A DNA stretch of 64,000 bases from Sphingomonas cannabina. Its GTDB lineage: Bacteria; Pseudomonadota; Alphaproteobacteria; Sphingomonadales; Sphingomonadaceae. Position 1 is the first letter of the stretch. Each line of letters starts with the position of its first letter. The notes beneath the pieces are model-generated. The model saw only the letters and a program-made list of their open reading frames with translations. It ran no database searches and was not told the DNA's origin. Shown in pieces: positions 9,969-17,448 of the stretch. The translations under genes were made by a program, and so were the position numbers. The stretch is taken from NCBI RefSeq assembly GCF_021391395.1, contig NZ_CP090059.1:2403001-2467000 (forward strand), read 5' to 3'.

Positions 9969-11002
9969 TGCGCCGCCTCCACTTTCGACTTGAGCCAGGC
10001 GAGCGCGATATCATGCGTGTCGTAGAAGTGGCCGGCCGCCTCCATCCCGAGCAGGATCGTGCCGGCGGCTCGCGAGCCCGCGCTGTTGTCTCCGAAATGC
10101 TCTGAAAGCTCGCGCTCGAGCGCGTATCCGTCGGCGCCCTGCTTGTGGACTCCCCAGCCGGCGACACAATGGACGGTGTTGCAGCCTTCCCGGTGCCAGG
10201 TAGACATATCGAGCTTGTCGGGATCGGCGAGCACGATCTTGGCGATTTCGCGGACGCGACCCTCCGCTTCGTCACCGTAGGCGATGGGGTGACCCAGCAG
10301 CGTACAGCCTGGCGAGCCGGTGAACGCGGAGCAGTTCCTGACCGCGACCGACGACGCGAAGGCCGTGCCCTCGGGGAAGCCGGTGAACGCGGAGCAGTCG
10401 CTGACCGCGACCGACGACGCGAAGGCCGTGCCCTCGGGGAAGCCGGTGAACGCGGAGCAGTTCCTGACCTCGACCCACGACGCGAAGGCCGTGCCCTCGG
10501 GGAAGCCGGTGAACGCGGAGCAGTCGCTGACCGCGACCCACGACGCGAAGGCCGTGCCCTCGGGGAAGCCGGTGAACGCGGAGCAGTCGCTGACCTCGAC
10601 CCACGACGCGAAGGCCGTGCCCTCGGGGAAGCCGGTGAACGCGGAGCAGTTCCTGACCGCGACCGACGACGCGAAGGCCGTGCCCTCGGGGAAGCCGGTG
10701 AACGCGGAGCAGTCGCTGACCGCGACCCACGACGCGAAGGCCGTGCCCTCGGGGAAGCCGGTGAACGCGGAGCAGTCGCTGACCTCGACCCACGACGCGA
10801 AGGCCGTGCCCTCGGGGAAGCCGGTGAACGCGGAGCAGTTCCTGACCTCGACCCACGACGCGAAGGCCGTGCCCTCGGGGAAGCCGGTGAACGCGGAGCA
10901 GTTCCTGACCGCGACCGACGACGCGAAGGCCGTGCCCGGCTCGATCGTGTCGTGATCGGTCAGGTAGACGGGGTGGCGGACGACGCCGGAATATACGGTC
11001 AT
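9965..11002 (-). CDS. Tandem-repeat protein with ten 21-residue units and a C-terminal Cys/His/Trp domain
   Basis: A 345-residue protein. After MTVYSGVVRHPVYLTDHDTI come ten consecutive 21-residue units, each running GTAFAS-[SW]V[AE]V-[RN or SD]-CSAFTGFPE. Each unit contains two TAF/SAF half-repeats, which suggests a beta-solenoid or pentapeptide-like fold. Only three spots vary (S/W, A/E, RN/SD) and they occur in many combinations. The C-terminal ~110 residues contain DMSTWHREGCNTVHCVAGW, a motif I know from other phage proteins of unknown function that also follow repeat regions. Start 11002 overlaps the upstream gene by ATGA. Function unknown; see findings. Confidence 0.85.
   Translation of the reverse strand: MTVYSGVVRHPVYLTDHDTIEPGTAFASSVAVRNCSAFTGFPEGTAFASWVEVRNCSAFTGFPEGTAFASWVEVSDCSAFTGFPEGTAFASWVAVSDCSAFTGFPEGTAFASSVAVRNCSAFTGFPEGTAFASWVEVSDCSAFTGFPEGTAFASWVAVSDCSAFTGFPEGTAFASWVEVRNCSAFTGFPEGTAFASSVAVSDCSAFTGFPEGTAFASSVAVRNCSAFTGSPGCTLLGHPIAYGDEAEGRVREIAKIVLADPDKLDMSTWHREGCNTVHCVAGWGVHKQGADGYALERELSEHFGDNSAGSRAAGTILLGMEAAGHFYDTHDIALAWLKSKVEAAQ
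10321..10937. repeat. Ten tandem 63-bp repeats
   Basis: Units begin at 10321, 10384, 10447, 10510, 10573, 10636, 10699, 10762, 10825 and 10888. Nearly every base is identical between units; differences cluster at two spots (TTCCTG versus TCGCTG, and GCGACCGAC, GCGACCCAC or TCGACCCAC). Since 63 is a multiple of three, gain or loss of a unit keeps the frame. Confidence 0.97.
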
Positions 11003-11262
11003 GCAATGGCTCCTTCGGCTGATGCTTCGGGAGCCCGGTTGGCGAGCATGAAGCCGATAAAGCGGCCTGCGGTGCTCAGCTGACCGTCGAGGTAGTGGCG
11101 GCCGTGGCTGCACGGCACCCAGCAGCCGCCCTCATCGTCGACGCGAACCGCGACGATGGCGCCTGGAGTGATGCAGGTGAAGCCAGCATCGGCGATGAGC
11201 TCGGTGCCATCGGCTACCTCGCTCTCGCGCGCCCATTCCCTCGGTGTTGGGTCGAAGCCCAA
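10999..11262 (-). CDS. Hypothetical 87-residue phage protein
   Basis: First gene of the leftward operon of prophage 1 (MGFDPTPREWARESEV...). A compact sequence with beta-rich segments GAIVAVRVDDEGGCWVPCSHG and GRFIGFMLANRA. It overlaps the repeat-protein gene by ATGA. Its promoter should lie in the operator-containing gap 11263-11447. No family recognised. Confidence 0.75.
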   Translation of the reverse strand: MGFDPTPREWARESEVADGTELIADAGFTCITPGAIVAVRVDDEGGCWVPCSHGRHYLDGQLSTAGRFIGFMLANRAPEASAEGAIA

Positions 11263-11329
11263 GACAGGTCTCCCGCCACCGTCTTGCGAGCGGCCGGGAT
11301 GGCGCGCTGATCAGGTGGCGGGATAAATA

Positions 11330-11378
11330 TGCGATTATCGCAACAAGCGCGTCAAGCCAAAAGTGTGCGATAATCGCA
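11330..11378. promoter_or_regulatory. Operator pair OL of prophage 1 repressor
   Basis: Two 13-bp near-palindromes, TGCGATTATCGCA (11330-11342) and TGCGATAATCGCA (11366-11378), start 36 bp apart. They lie between the leftward operon and the plus-strand gene at 11448. The same motif recurs twice in front of the repressor and Cro-like genes, which marks it as the repressor/Cro operator. Confidence 0.85.
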
Positions 11379-11447
11379 CCATTTAGCGAATCACTTGACC
11401 TGTGTTCCCGTATTGTTCCAGCCTTGCTCCGTTGTGGCGGAGGAAAA

Positions 11448-11675
11448 ATGTTTGCAACGGTGTCCTTCTATAGGGTGGTCTCCTTTGGGCAACCGAAGGG
11501 TCCATGGAGAATCGATCGGGAGCAGGCGCGCAGAGATGCGATCGAGGCGGGGCTGGGTGAGTACGATGAATTTGGCCAATATTTCAGCATCGTCCCGGGC
11601 GCTATCCAGCGCCTCCAGCTACCGCAGCGCCTGATCGAAGTCGCAGCGGAGAGGATGCGGCAAAGGGCCGCTTGA
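11448..11675 (+). CDS. Hypothetical 75-residue protein between OL and the repressor
   Basis: MFATVSFYRVVSFGQPKGPWRIDREQARRD...; the start is supported by a GGAGG ribosome-binding site six bases upstream. It reads away from the OL operators and converges on the repressor gene, stopping 1 bp before the repressor stop. That position, where lambda has rexAB or N, suggests a regulator or exclusion function, but there is no recognisable domain. Confidence 0.7.
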   Translation: MFATVSFYRVVSFGQPKGPWRIDREQARRDAIEAGLGEYDEFGQYFSIVPGAIQRLQLPQRLIEVAAERMRQRAA

Positions 11676-11676
11676 G

Positions 11677-12249
11677 CTACAGTCTGCTGTATACCGCGAT
11701 CACTCTAGCGACGATCTCGAACTGCTCTCGCCCTGGAAAGATTTCGGCGTGCGACTTGTTGGTTGAGCAGGGGACGAGGCGCGCGGGGTCGGTCTTGAAC
11801 TGCTTGAAGGTGGTCTCACCGGAGCTGTTCCGGACGACGTAATAACGACCTGGAAATAGGTCGAGATCGTCAGGATCGAGAACGATCGTTGAACCGTCAG
11901 GGGCCAAAAGATCCATCGAGTCGCCCTCTATTGTGAGGGCGAACGCATTCGGCGGGGTGGTTGCGTCAGGCACTGGTATTCTTCCAGTTGAGCGTCGCAC
12001 TGCTTCGCGCCAATTGCCGGCCGGAACCGAGCCGAGAAGCGGGATCGACGCGACCGCCTCGCCGTCGAGGCCAAGGTCTGCGCTGACCAGCGCTCTAACC
12101 ACGTCCATCTCTTGCGCGGTGAACCTGCGGGGACCGCTAGGCGAGAGCGACTTCGACACCTTGTCGTGAGTGATCCCAAGAGCGTCGGCGATTTGCTGCC
12201 GCCGCCCACGCTTTGCGTCGGCCCACGCCCTAATCTGATCCAGGTCCAT
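11677..12249 (-). CDS. LexA/CI-type phage repressor (HTH + S24 peptidase)
   Basis: A 190-residue lysogeny repressor. The N-terminal helix-turn-helix is RRQQIADALGITHDKVSKSL (residues 17-36). The C-terminal S24 domain holds the autocleavage site Ala77-Gly78 (SVPAGNW), catalytic Ser111 (GDSM) and Lys149 (TTFKQF). RecA-stimulated self-cleavage would give SOS induction. Start 12249 (MDLDQI) puts the gene 36 bp from the first OR operator; longer in-frame starts would run through the operators. It is divergent from the Cro-like gene. Confidence 0.93.
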   Translation of the reverse strand: MDLDQIRAWADAKRGRRQQIADALGITHDKVSKSLSPSGPRRFTAQEMDVVRALVSADLGLDGEAVASIPLLGSVPAGNWREAVRRSTGRIPVPDATTPPNAFALTIEGDSMDLLAPDGSTIVLDPDDLDLFPGRYYVVRNSSGETTFKQFKTDPARLVPCSTNKSHAEIFPGREQFEIVARVIAVYSRL

Positions 12250-12284
12250 TTTGCCATGAAGCGGTGTGCTCAGATTAGCGCAAT

Positions 12285-12331
12285 CGCGATTATCGCAAAT
12301 TTCCGCTTGCGCGATTGGTGCGATAATCGCA
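12285..12331. promoter_or_regulatory. Operator pair OR of prophage 1
   Basis: CGCGATTATCGCA (12285-12297, one mismatch) and TGCGATAATCGCA (12319-12331) lie in the 93-bp divergent region between the repressor and the Cro-like gene. The spacing (34 bp between starts) resembles the OL pair. A half-site TGCGCGATT lies between them. Confidence 0.85.
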
Positions 12332-12342
12332 TAGTTCTCCGC

Positions 12343-12582
12343 ATGGACATCCAAGTCTGCAACCTGATCGACGCTCTTGGGGGCACCACCGCCGTCTCGG
12401 CGATGACCAAGTCGCCACCGTCCACCGTCCATAGTTGGCGGAAGAACGGGATTACGTCCTCTCGTCTCGATCATCTCAAGCTCGCCGCCAAGGAGCGCAG
12501 GCCGGAAGTGGATGTCGAGGCGCTCAGCGCGCAGATCGTTCCAATCGATAGACCATCGCCGGTCCCGCAGGAGGCCGCATAG
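12343..12582 (+). CDS. Cro-like HTH protein
   Basis: A 79-residue protein: VCNLIDALGGTTAVSAMTKSPPSTVHSWRKNGITSSRLDHLKLAA. This is the short HTH pattern found in Cro-type phage regulators (carph-isopro type), with recognition helix PPSTVHSWRK. It starts 11 bp after the second OR operator and is the first gene of the rightward operon, so it should compete with the repressor at the operators. Confidence 0.85.
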   Translation: MDIQVCNLIDALGGTTAVSAMTKSPPSTVHSWRKNGITSSRLDHLKLAAKERRPEVDVEALSAQIVPIDRPSPVPQEAA

Positions 12583-12594
12583 ATGGCCTCGAAA

Positions 12595-12846
12595 CTACTC
12601 GTCCGCGACGCGATTGTTGATCCGGCGCGAATTAAGGAACTCCTCAACCCCGAGTTTGTCGCGGATGGCCCGTTCCTGATCGTCGCGAGCGAGCGCGGCC
12701 ACGTCGGATACCGATATGATGTGCTCCCCGCAGTTGTCGCAGCTGAACCAACCGCTTTTGGTTGTGTCGTCTGTGAAGACGAGCGGGAGGGTGGGGAAGC
12801 CGCACTGGTAGCACTCCTGTGGGATGGCGTCCGGACCCGCACCCAT
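12595..12846 (-). CDS. Zinc-ribbon protein inserted against the early operon
   Basis: An 83-residue protein with two CxxC knuckles (CYQCGFP and CDNCGEH, residues about 13-42), typical of a zinc ribbon, and an acidic helical C-terminus. A strong AGGAGG ribbon-binding... ribosome-binding site lies 7 bases upstream of the ATG on the minus strand. It opposes the rightward operon, so it is probably an independently expressed accessory gene (moron). The plus-strand frame opposite it has no comparable motif. Confidence 0.78.
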   Translation of the reverse strand: MGAGPDAIPQECYQCGFPTLPLVFTDDTTKSGWFSCDNCGEHIISVSDVAALARDDQERAIRDKLGVEEFLNSRRINNRVADE

Positions 12847-12926
12847 AGACTTCCTCCTGTCGATGCTCGCACCACGACAGTAGCCGATGCCGGGGGCGCG
12901 GCAAGCGCCCTCGGCGGAGGTGCCGC

Positions 12927-13538
12927 GTGACCGGACTGTGCTCGCGCTGCGGATTGAGCAGCCGCGATCCGGCTGCTCGGGTGTGTCCTCATCACGACTG
13001 CGCGCTTATCATGGAGCGCTTTCTCCGGTTCGTTCGGATGTCGCCGTCGGGTTGCTGGGAATGGACAGGTGCTCGCCAACGCGAAGGATATGGCCGCTTC
13101 GGATATCGCGGCGCAGTGAGGTTCGCGCACCGCATCGCGCTCGTCCTGTTTGGCAAGACAATTCCCGATGGGGCGGTCGTCGATCATCTCTGCCGGAACA
13201 CCAGCTGCGTGAACCCGGACCACCTCGAGCCGGTCACCAATGGGGAAAACGTCCGTCGCGGCGCTCTCCCGGATCTCATCGGTCGACGCAACGGCACCAA
13301 GACACGCTGCCCGCAAGGGCACGCCTACTCGCCGGAGAACACGGTCGTGCGCAATGGGAGCCGCCACTGCCGGCTTTGCCAAACTGCCAGGACCGCCGCC
13401 CGCTCTGCGGCGCGTGCGGCAGCTCGTCAGAAAGTTGAGCTTCGTCCGCTGCCGGCGGCGAAGTCGGTCGCCGGGTCTCACCCCTCGGGCCCGGCGACCG
13501 ATCTGGATTTCCCTCTTCATGAGAAGGCTTCTGTATGA
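12927..13538 (+). CDS. HNH homing-type endonuclease
   Basis: A 203-residue protein from GTG 12927 with a GGCGGAGG ribosome-binding site. It has an N-terminal zinc ribbon (CSRCGL...CPHHDC), then GCWEWTGARQREGYGRFGY and the HNH core HRIALVLFGKTIPDGAVVDHLCRNTSCVNPDHLEPVT, followed by a second Cys pair (CPQGHAY...CRLC). Such genes spread as mobile homing endonucleases or serve as phage nucleases. It overlaps the next gene by ATGA. Confidence 0.88.
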   Translation: MTGLCSRCGLSSRDPAARVCPHHDCALIMERFLRFVRMSPSGCWEWTGARQREGYGRFGYRGAVRFAHRIALVLFGKTIPDGAVVDHLCRNTSCVNPDHLEPVTNGENVRRGALPDLIGRRNGTKTRCPQGHAYSPENTVVRNGSRHCRLCQTARTAARSAARAAARQKVELRPLPAAKSVAGSHPSGPATDLDFPLHEKASV

Positions 13539-14011
13539 CGCCGCGCGAAAATTCTGTCCAAAGTGAGCCGATCGTTTCGGACACGAAAGTACGTGACGCG
13601 CTTCGTCGCGAGCTGGACCGCGCCATCAACATCGAGCGCACCTTCACCCGCGCCCAGCTCGCGCTGGAAAGCGGCGTCAACGTCTACACGATAGACGCGA
13701 TCCTCTCGCGCGATCCGGCCAAGCAGCGTCGCGTCGCGCTCGCCGATGCGCTGTCGATCGCGTCCGTGCTTGGGGAACGGGCGGTCAGCGCGGTCCTCTC
13801 GCTCATCGGATACGTCGCCCGTCCGGTCGATGAGCCCGATGACCTGGAGCCGGCGCGGATCGTCGCCGACGGCCTCGCGGAGTTCGCCGTGATCGCGAGC
13901 GCCGCGGCGGACGGCCGTATCGACCATATCGAGCGCCCGAAGTGCCGGGACGCTGCTGACCATATCATCGCGACGGTGCTGCCGCTGAGCAGCCACGGAC
14001 GCCTGGATTAA
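13535..14011 (+). CDS. Hypothetical phage regulator-like protein
   Basis: A 158-residue protein. Residues 20-75 look like a helix-turn-helix: KVRDALRRELDRA...FTRAQLALESGVNVYTIDAILSRDPAKQRRVALADALSIA. The rest is helical. A CII-like or Cro-like role is possible from its place in the early operon; not proven. It overlaps the HNH gene by ATGA and ends 42 bp before the next gene, where a small GCCGGC..GCCGGC hairpin lies. Confidence 0.65.
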   Translation: MTPRENSVQSEPIVSDTKVRDALRRELDRAINIERTFTRAQLALESGVNVYTIDAILSRDPAKQRRVALADALSIASVLGERAVSAVLSLIGYVARPVDEPDDLEPARIVADGLAEFAVIASAAADGRIDHIERPKCRDAADHIIATVLPLSSHGRLD

Positions 14012-14053
14012 CGACGGATCGCCGGCCGGAGCCGGCGGGGAGGGTTGAATTTC

Positions 14054-14872
14054 ATGGTCGCGCTGAAGAGCGTGGAGGCGGCGAGGGCCGTTTCCGCGGA
14101 CGGTATCGGCTTGTCTGCGCCGGGTCCTCGCAAGGGCTACGGCCATGGCGGCTCGCAACGGCGGTTCGAGAGCATCGAGGCTCGCGGAAGCCGCCTGCGC
14201 CTCGCGGACACACACCCCGCGCTGGTCGAGGGCCGCACCATCATGCCAGCACGCGTGTTCGAGCCGCACCAGGTGCCGCGCCTGCTGATCTCCGGTGTCA
14301 ACAGCCGCAAGATCGGCCGCGTCGTGACCAAGGGCCGCTGGCGCGGCTTCCCCATCTTCACGCTGACGCTGGAGGAGCGCGCGACCTGTCCACGCACCTG
14401 CACCGAATGGGCGACCTGCTACGGCGCCAACATGCCATTCGCCCGGCGCATCGCGCATGGGCCGGAACTGGAGCGCGTCCTCTGGAAGGAGCTGGCGGAA
14501 AAGCAGGCTGCACATCCGCGCGGCTTCGTCGTCCGCCTCCACATCCTCGGCGACTTCTATTCCACCGACTATATCGAGCTGTGGGAGAACGCGCTCGACG
14601 CGTTCCCGGCGCTCAACGTCTTCGGTTACACGGCCCGCCAGCACGGCACCGCCGAGGGGGACGCTATCGCCGCGGTCGTCCAGCGGCTCCCCGATCGCTT
14701 CTGCATCAGGTTCAGCGGCGTCGCCGACCCGGAGGGCGGCAGCGTCGTCATCGAGCGCGGCGAGGACACGGCGCACATCGTCTGCCCGGCGCAGACCGGC
14801 GGCACCGACTGCTGCGCGACCTGCGGCCTATGCTGGCAGTCGCGCCGCACCATCGCGTTCTGGAGGCACTGA
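14054..14872 (+). CDS. Cysteine-rich phage protein (Gp88/DUF7221-like)
   Basis: A 272-residue protein from ATG 14054 (GGGGAGGG upstream). It has SGVNSRKIG, a CPRTCTEWATCYG cysteine motif, GFVVRLHILGDFYSTDYIELWENAL and a C-terminal cluster CPAQTGGTDCCATCGLCW. This layout is known from a phage family sometimes annotated as queuine tRNA-ribosyltransferase-like; I assign it from memory and the catalytic role is unclear. The paired Cys clusters suggest a metal or Fe-S site. It overlaps the next gene by one base (TGATG), so it may work with the helicase-methyltransferase. Confidence 0.65.
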   Translation: MVALKSVEAARAVSADGIGLSAPGPRKGYGHGGSQRRFESIEARGSRLRLADTHPALVEGRTIMPARVFEPHQVPRLLISGVNSRKIGRVVTKGRWRGFPIFTLTLEERATCPRTCTEWATCYGANMPFARRIAHGPELERVLWKELAEKQAAHPRGFVVRLHILGDFYSTDYIELWENALDAFPALNVFGYTARQHGTAEGDAIAAVVQRLPDRFCIRFSGVADPEGGSVVIERGEDTAHIVCPAQTGGTDCCATCGLCWQSRRTIAFWRH

Positions 14873-17448
14873 TGGGGGCGCTGGAATATCGCGCCTTCCT
14901 CGAGGCGAAGATGCCGGTCGCGCAGGCTGACGGCTTTCCCTGCACGGAGGACGAGGTCGCGGCGTTCCTGACGGACGGCCGGCCGATGGCGCCGCACGTC
15001 CGCGCGATCGTCGCGTGGGCGGTGCGCGGCGGTCGGCGCGCGGTGTTCGCCGACTTCGGGCTGCACAAGACCATGACGCAGCTCGAAATATGCCGCCTGA
15101 TCGCCGAGAAGGCGGATGGCGTCCACGCGCTGATCGTGCATCCGCTCGCCGTGCGGCGCGAGTTCCGCAAGGACGCCGCCCTGCTCGGCATCGAAACAGC
15201 ATTCGTGCAGTCCACCGCGGAGTTCGAGGCGGCGGAGGCGGCGCGCGTGCCCGGATCGACGCCGCCGATCTACCTGACGAACTACGAGACGATCCGCGAG
15301 GGCAAGCTCGACCTGACCCCGTTCGGGGTCGTCAGCCTGGACGAGGCGGACGTGCTCCGGTCCTACGGGTCGAAGACGTTCCAGACGTTCCTGCCGCTGT
15401 TCGAGAGCGTGCCGTACCGGTTCGTCGCGACCGCCACGCCATCGCCGAACCGCTACAAGGAGCTGATCCACTACGCCGGCTTCCTCGGGATCATGGATAC
15501 CGGGCAGGCGCTGACCCGCTTCTTCCAGCGCAACCCGCAGAAGGCCAACGACCTCACCCTCTATCCGCACAAGGAGGAGGAGTTCTGGCTCTGGCTCAAC
15601 AGCTGGGCGGTGTTCCTTCAGCGCCCGAGCGATCTCGGCTTCAGCGACGAGGGATATGACCTGCCGCCGATCACCGTGCGCTGGCACCCCGTGGCGGGCA
15701 CCGGCGCTCCGACCGACGGCAAGCTGATCGCCGATGCCGCGCTCGGCGTCACGGAGGCGGCGCGGGTGAAGCGCGAGACGCTTGGCGTCCGGATCGCGAA
15801 GGCGGCGGAGATCGTCGAGGCGGCGCCGGCGGATCATTTCGTGCTCTGGCACGACCTCGATGACGAACGCCGCGCGCTTGAGGCCGCGCTGCCCGGATGC
15901 GAGGCCGTCTACGGGACGCAGGACCTCGACCGTCGCGAGAACATCACGGAGCGCTTCGCCGAAGGTCAGCTGCGCCTGATCGCGGCGAAGCCTGTAATGC
16001 TCGGCGGCGGCGTCAACCTGCAGCATCACTGCCATCGCGCGATCTTCGCCGGCGTCGGCTTCAAGTTCCGCGATTTCATCCAGGCGATCCACCGCATCCA
16101 GCGGTTCGGCCAGGCGAAGCCCGTCGAGATCGACATCATCCACGCAGAGGCGGAGCACCCGGTGGTGCGCGAGCTTCAGCGCAAGTGGGTCGAGCACGAC
16201 GAGCTCCGCGCCCGCATGGCCGAGCTGATCCGCAAGTACGGGCTGCATCACGAACTCGCGCTCGACCAGATGAAGCGGTCGATCGGGATCGAGCGCCGCG
16301 AAGCCTCCGGCGAAGGCTGGACGATCGCGCTCAACGACTGCGTCGACGAGACGGAACGGCTAGCGGAGGGGTCGGTCGACCTCATCGTCACGTCGATCCC
16401 GTTCAGCAATCACTACGAATATACGCCGAGCTACGACGACTTCGGCCACACCGACGACGACGCGCATTTCTTCGCGCAGATGGACCATCTGACGCCGAAG
16501 CTGCTGCGCGCTCTCGCGCCCGGCCGGCTGGCGTGCATCCACGTCAAGGACAGGATCCTGTTCGGCTCGGTGACGGGGGAGGGGGTTCCCACCGTCAATC
16601 CGTTCCACGCCAAGGCGTTGTTCCACTACCTGGCGCACGGGTTCCAGTACCTCGGGATGATCCACGTCAACACCGACGTGGTCCGCGAGAATAACCAGAC
16701 CTACCGGCTCTCCTACAGCGAGATGCTGAAGGACGGGACGAAGATGGGCGTCGGCTCGCCCGAATATGTCCTGCTGATGCGCAAGCCGCAGAGCGATCAG
16801 ACCCGGGGGTATGCCGACCGGCCGGTGGTGAAAGACGCTGCCGACTACAGCCTCGCCCGCTGGCAGATCGATGCTCACAGCTTTTGGCGGAGTTCCGGCG
16901 ACCGGCTGCTGCGCCCCGATGAATTGCGCGATGCCGTCGAGCGGTTCGCGGCGATGCCGGTAGGGCCGCTGGTCAAGGCGTTCACAGTCCAGACCCGCGA
17001 CCTGATCTACGACTATGAGGCGCATGTCGCGATCGGCGAGATGATCGAGGCGCGCGGCGATGCCGACGGCCGCGGGCACCTGCCGCGCACGTTCATGAGC
17101 CTCGCGCCCGGCGCGCATCGGCCGGATACGTGGGACGACGTCGTCCGCATGCGCACGCTCAACGCCGAGCAGGTGCGCAAGGGGGCGGAGAAGCACGTCT
17201 GCCCGCTCCAGTTCGATATCGTGGACCGGCTGATCAACCGGTTCAGCATGAAGGGTGAGTTGGTGTTCGATCCCTTCGCCGGTCTCGGCACCGTGCCGCT
17301 GCGCGCGATCGAGATGGGCCGGCGCGGTCGAGGATCGGAACTGAACCCGACCTATTTCGAGGCGACTCGCGCCTATCTAGGCGATGCCGAGCGCTCCGCC
17401 GGCGTGCCCAGCCTGTCCGCGCTCCTGCAACTGGAGCAGGCGGCATGA
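14872..17448 (+). CDS. SNF2-like helicase fused to a beta-class DNA methyltransferase
   Basis: An 858-residue fusion. Residues 1-450 are an SF2/SNF2-type ATPase: Walker A-like FADFGLHKT (Lys66), DEAD box (157-160), ATATPSPNRYKELIHYAGFLG (motif III region), and motif VI QAIHRIQRFGQ (about 403). Residues about 500-830 are an amino-methyltransferase in beta order: catalytic motif IV TSIPFSNHYEY (about 506; a divergent form of [DNS]PPY) precedes the AdoMet motif FDPFAGLGTVPLRAIEMGRRGRGSE (about 797, shown in part). The predicted product methylates adenine N6 or cytosine N4 and could translocate on DNA. It lies in the early operon between the Cys-rich protein and a small HTH protein (ATGA overlap). 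Confidence 0.85.
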   Translation: MGALEYRAFLEAKMPVAQADGFPCTEDEVAAFLTDGRPMAPHVRAIVAWAVRGGRRAVFADFGLHKTMTQLEICRLIAEKADGVHALIVHPLAVRREFRKDAALLGIETAFVQSTAEFEAAEAARVPGSTPPIYLTNYETIREGKLDLTPFGVVSLDEADVLRSYGSKTFQTFLPLFESVPYRFVATATPSPNRYKELIHYAGFLGIMDTGQALTRFFQRNPQKANDLTLYPHKEEEFWLWLNSWAVFLQRPSDLGFSDEGYDLPPITVRWHPVAGTGAPTDGKLIADAALGVTEAARVKRETLGVRIAKAAEIVEAAPADHFVLWHDLDDERRALEAALPGCEAVYGTQDLDRRENITERFAEGQLRLIAAKPVMLGGGVNLQHHCHRAIFAGVGFKFRDFIQAIHRIQRFGQAKPVEIDIIHAEAEHPVVRELQRKWVEHDELRARMAELIRKYGLHHELALDQMKRSIGIERREASGEGWTIALNDCVDETERLAEGSVDLIVTSIPFSNHYEYTPSYDDFGHTDDDAHFFAQMDHLTPKLLRALAPGRLACIHVKDRILFGSVTGEGVPTVNPFHAKALFHYLAHGFQYLGMIHVNTDVVRENNQTYRLSYSEMLKDGTKMGVGSPEYVLLMRKPQSDQTRGYADRPVVKDAADYSLARWQIDAHSFWRSSGDRLLRPDELRDAVERFAAMPVGPLVKAFTVQTRDLIYDYEAHVAIGEMIEARGDADGRGHLPRTFMSLAPGAHRPDTWDDVVRMRTLNAEQVRKGAEKHVCPLQFDIVDRLINRFSMKGELVFDPFAGLGTVPLRAIEMGRRGRGSELNPTYFEATRAYLGDAERSAGVPSLSALLQLEQAA

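Noticed and set aside
9877..10275. Minus-strand 132-codon frame overlapping the repeat-protein gene
   Set aside because: It conflicts with the better supported 9965-11002 frame and the 59-residue membrane protein at 9789-9968, both with operon overlaps.
10321..10937. CRISPR array
   Set aside because: The 63-bp units are contiguous with no spacers, are multiples of three and encode a regular protein repeat.
12583..12930. Plus-strand gene directly after the Cro-like gene
   Set aside because: It has only adjacency in its favour; the opposite strand has a perfect ribosome-binding site and a zinc-ribbon motif, and both are unlikely to be real.
14626..16251. 541-codon minus-strand open frame
   Set aside because: Antisense to the helicase-methyltransferase fusion, whose motifs are clear on the plus strand.
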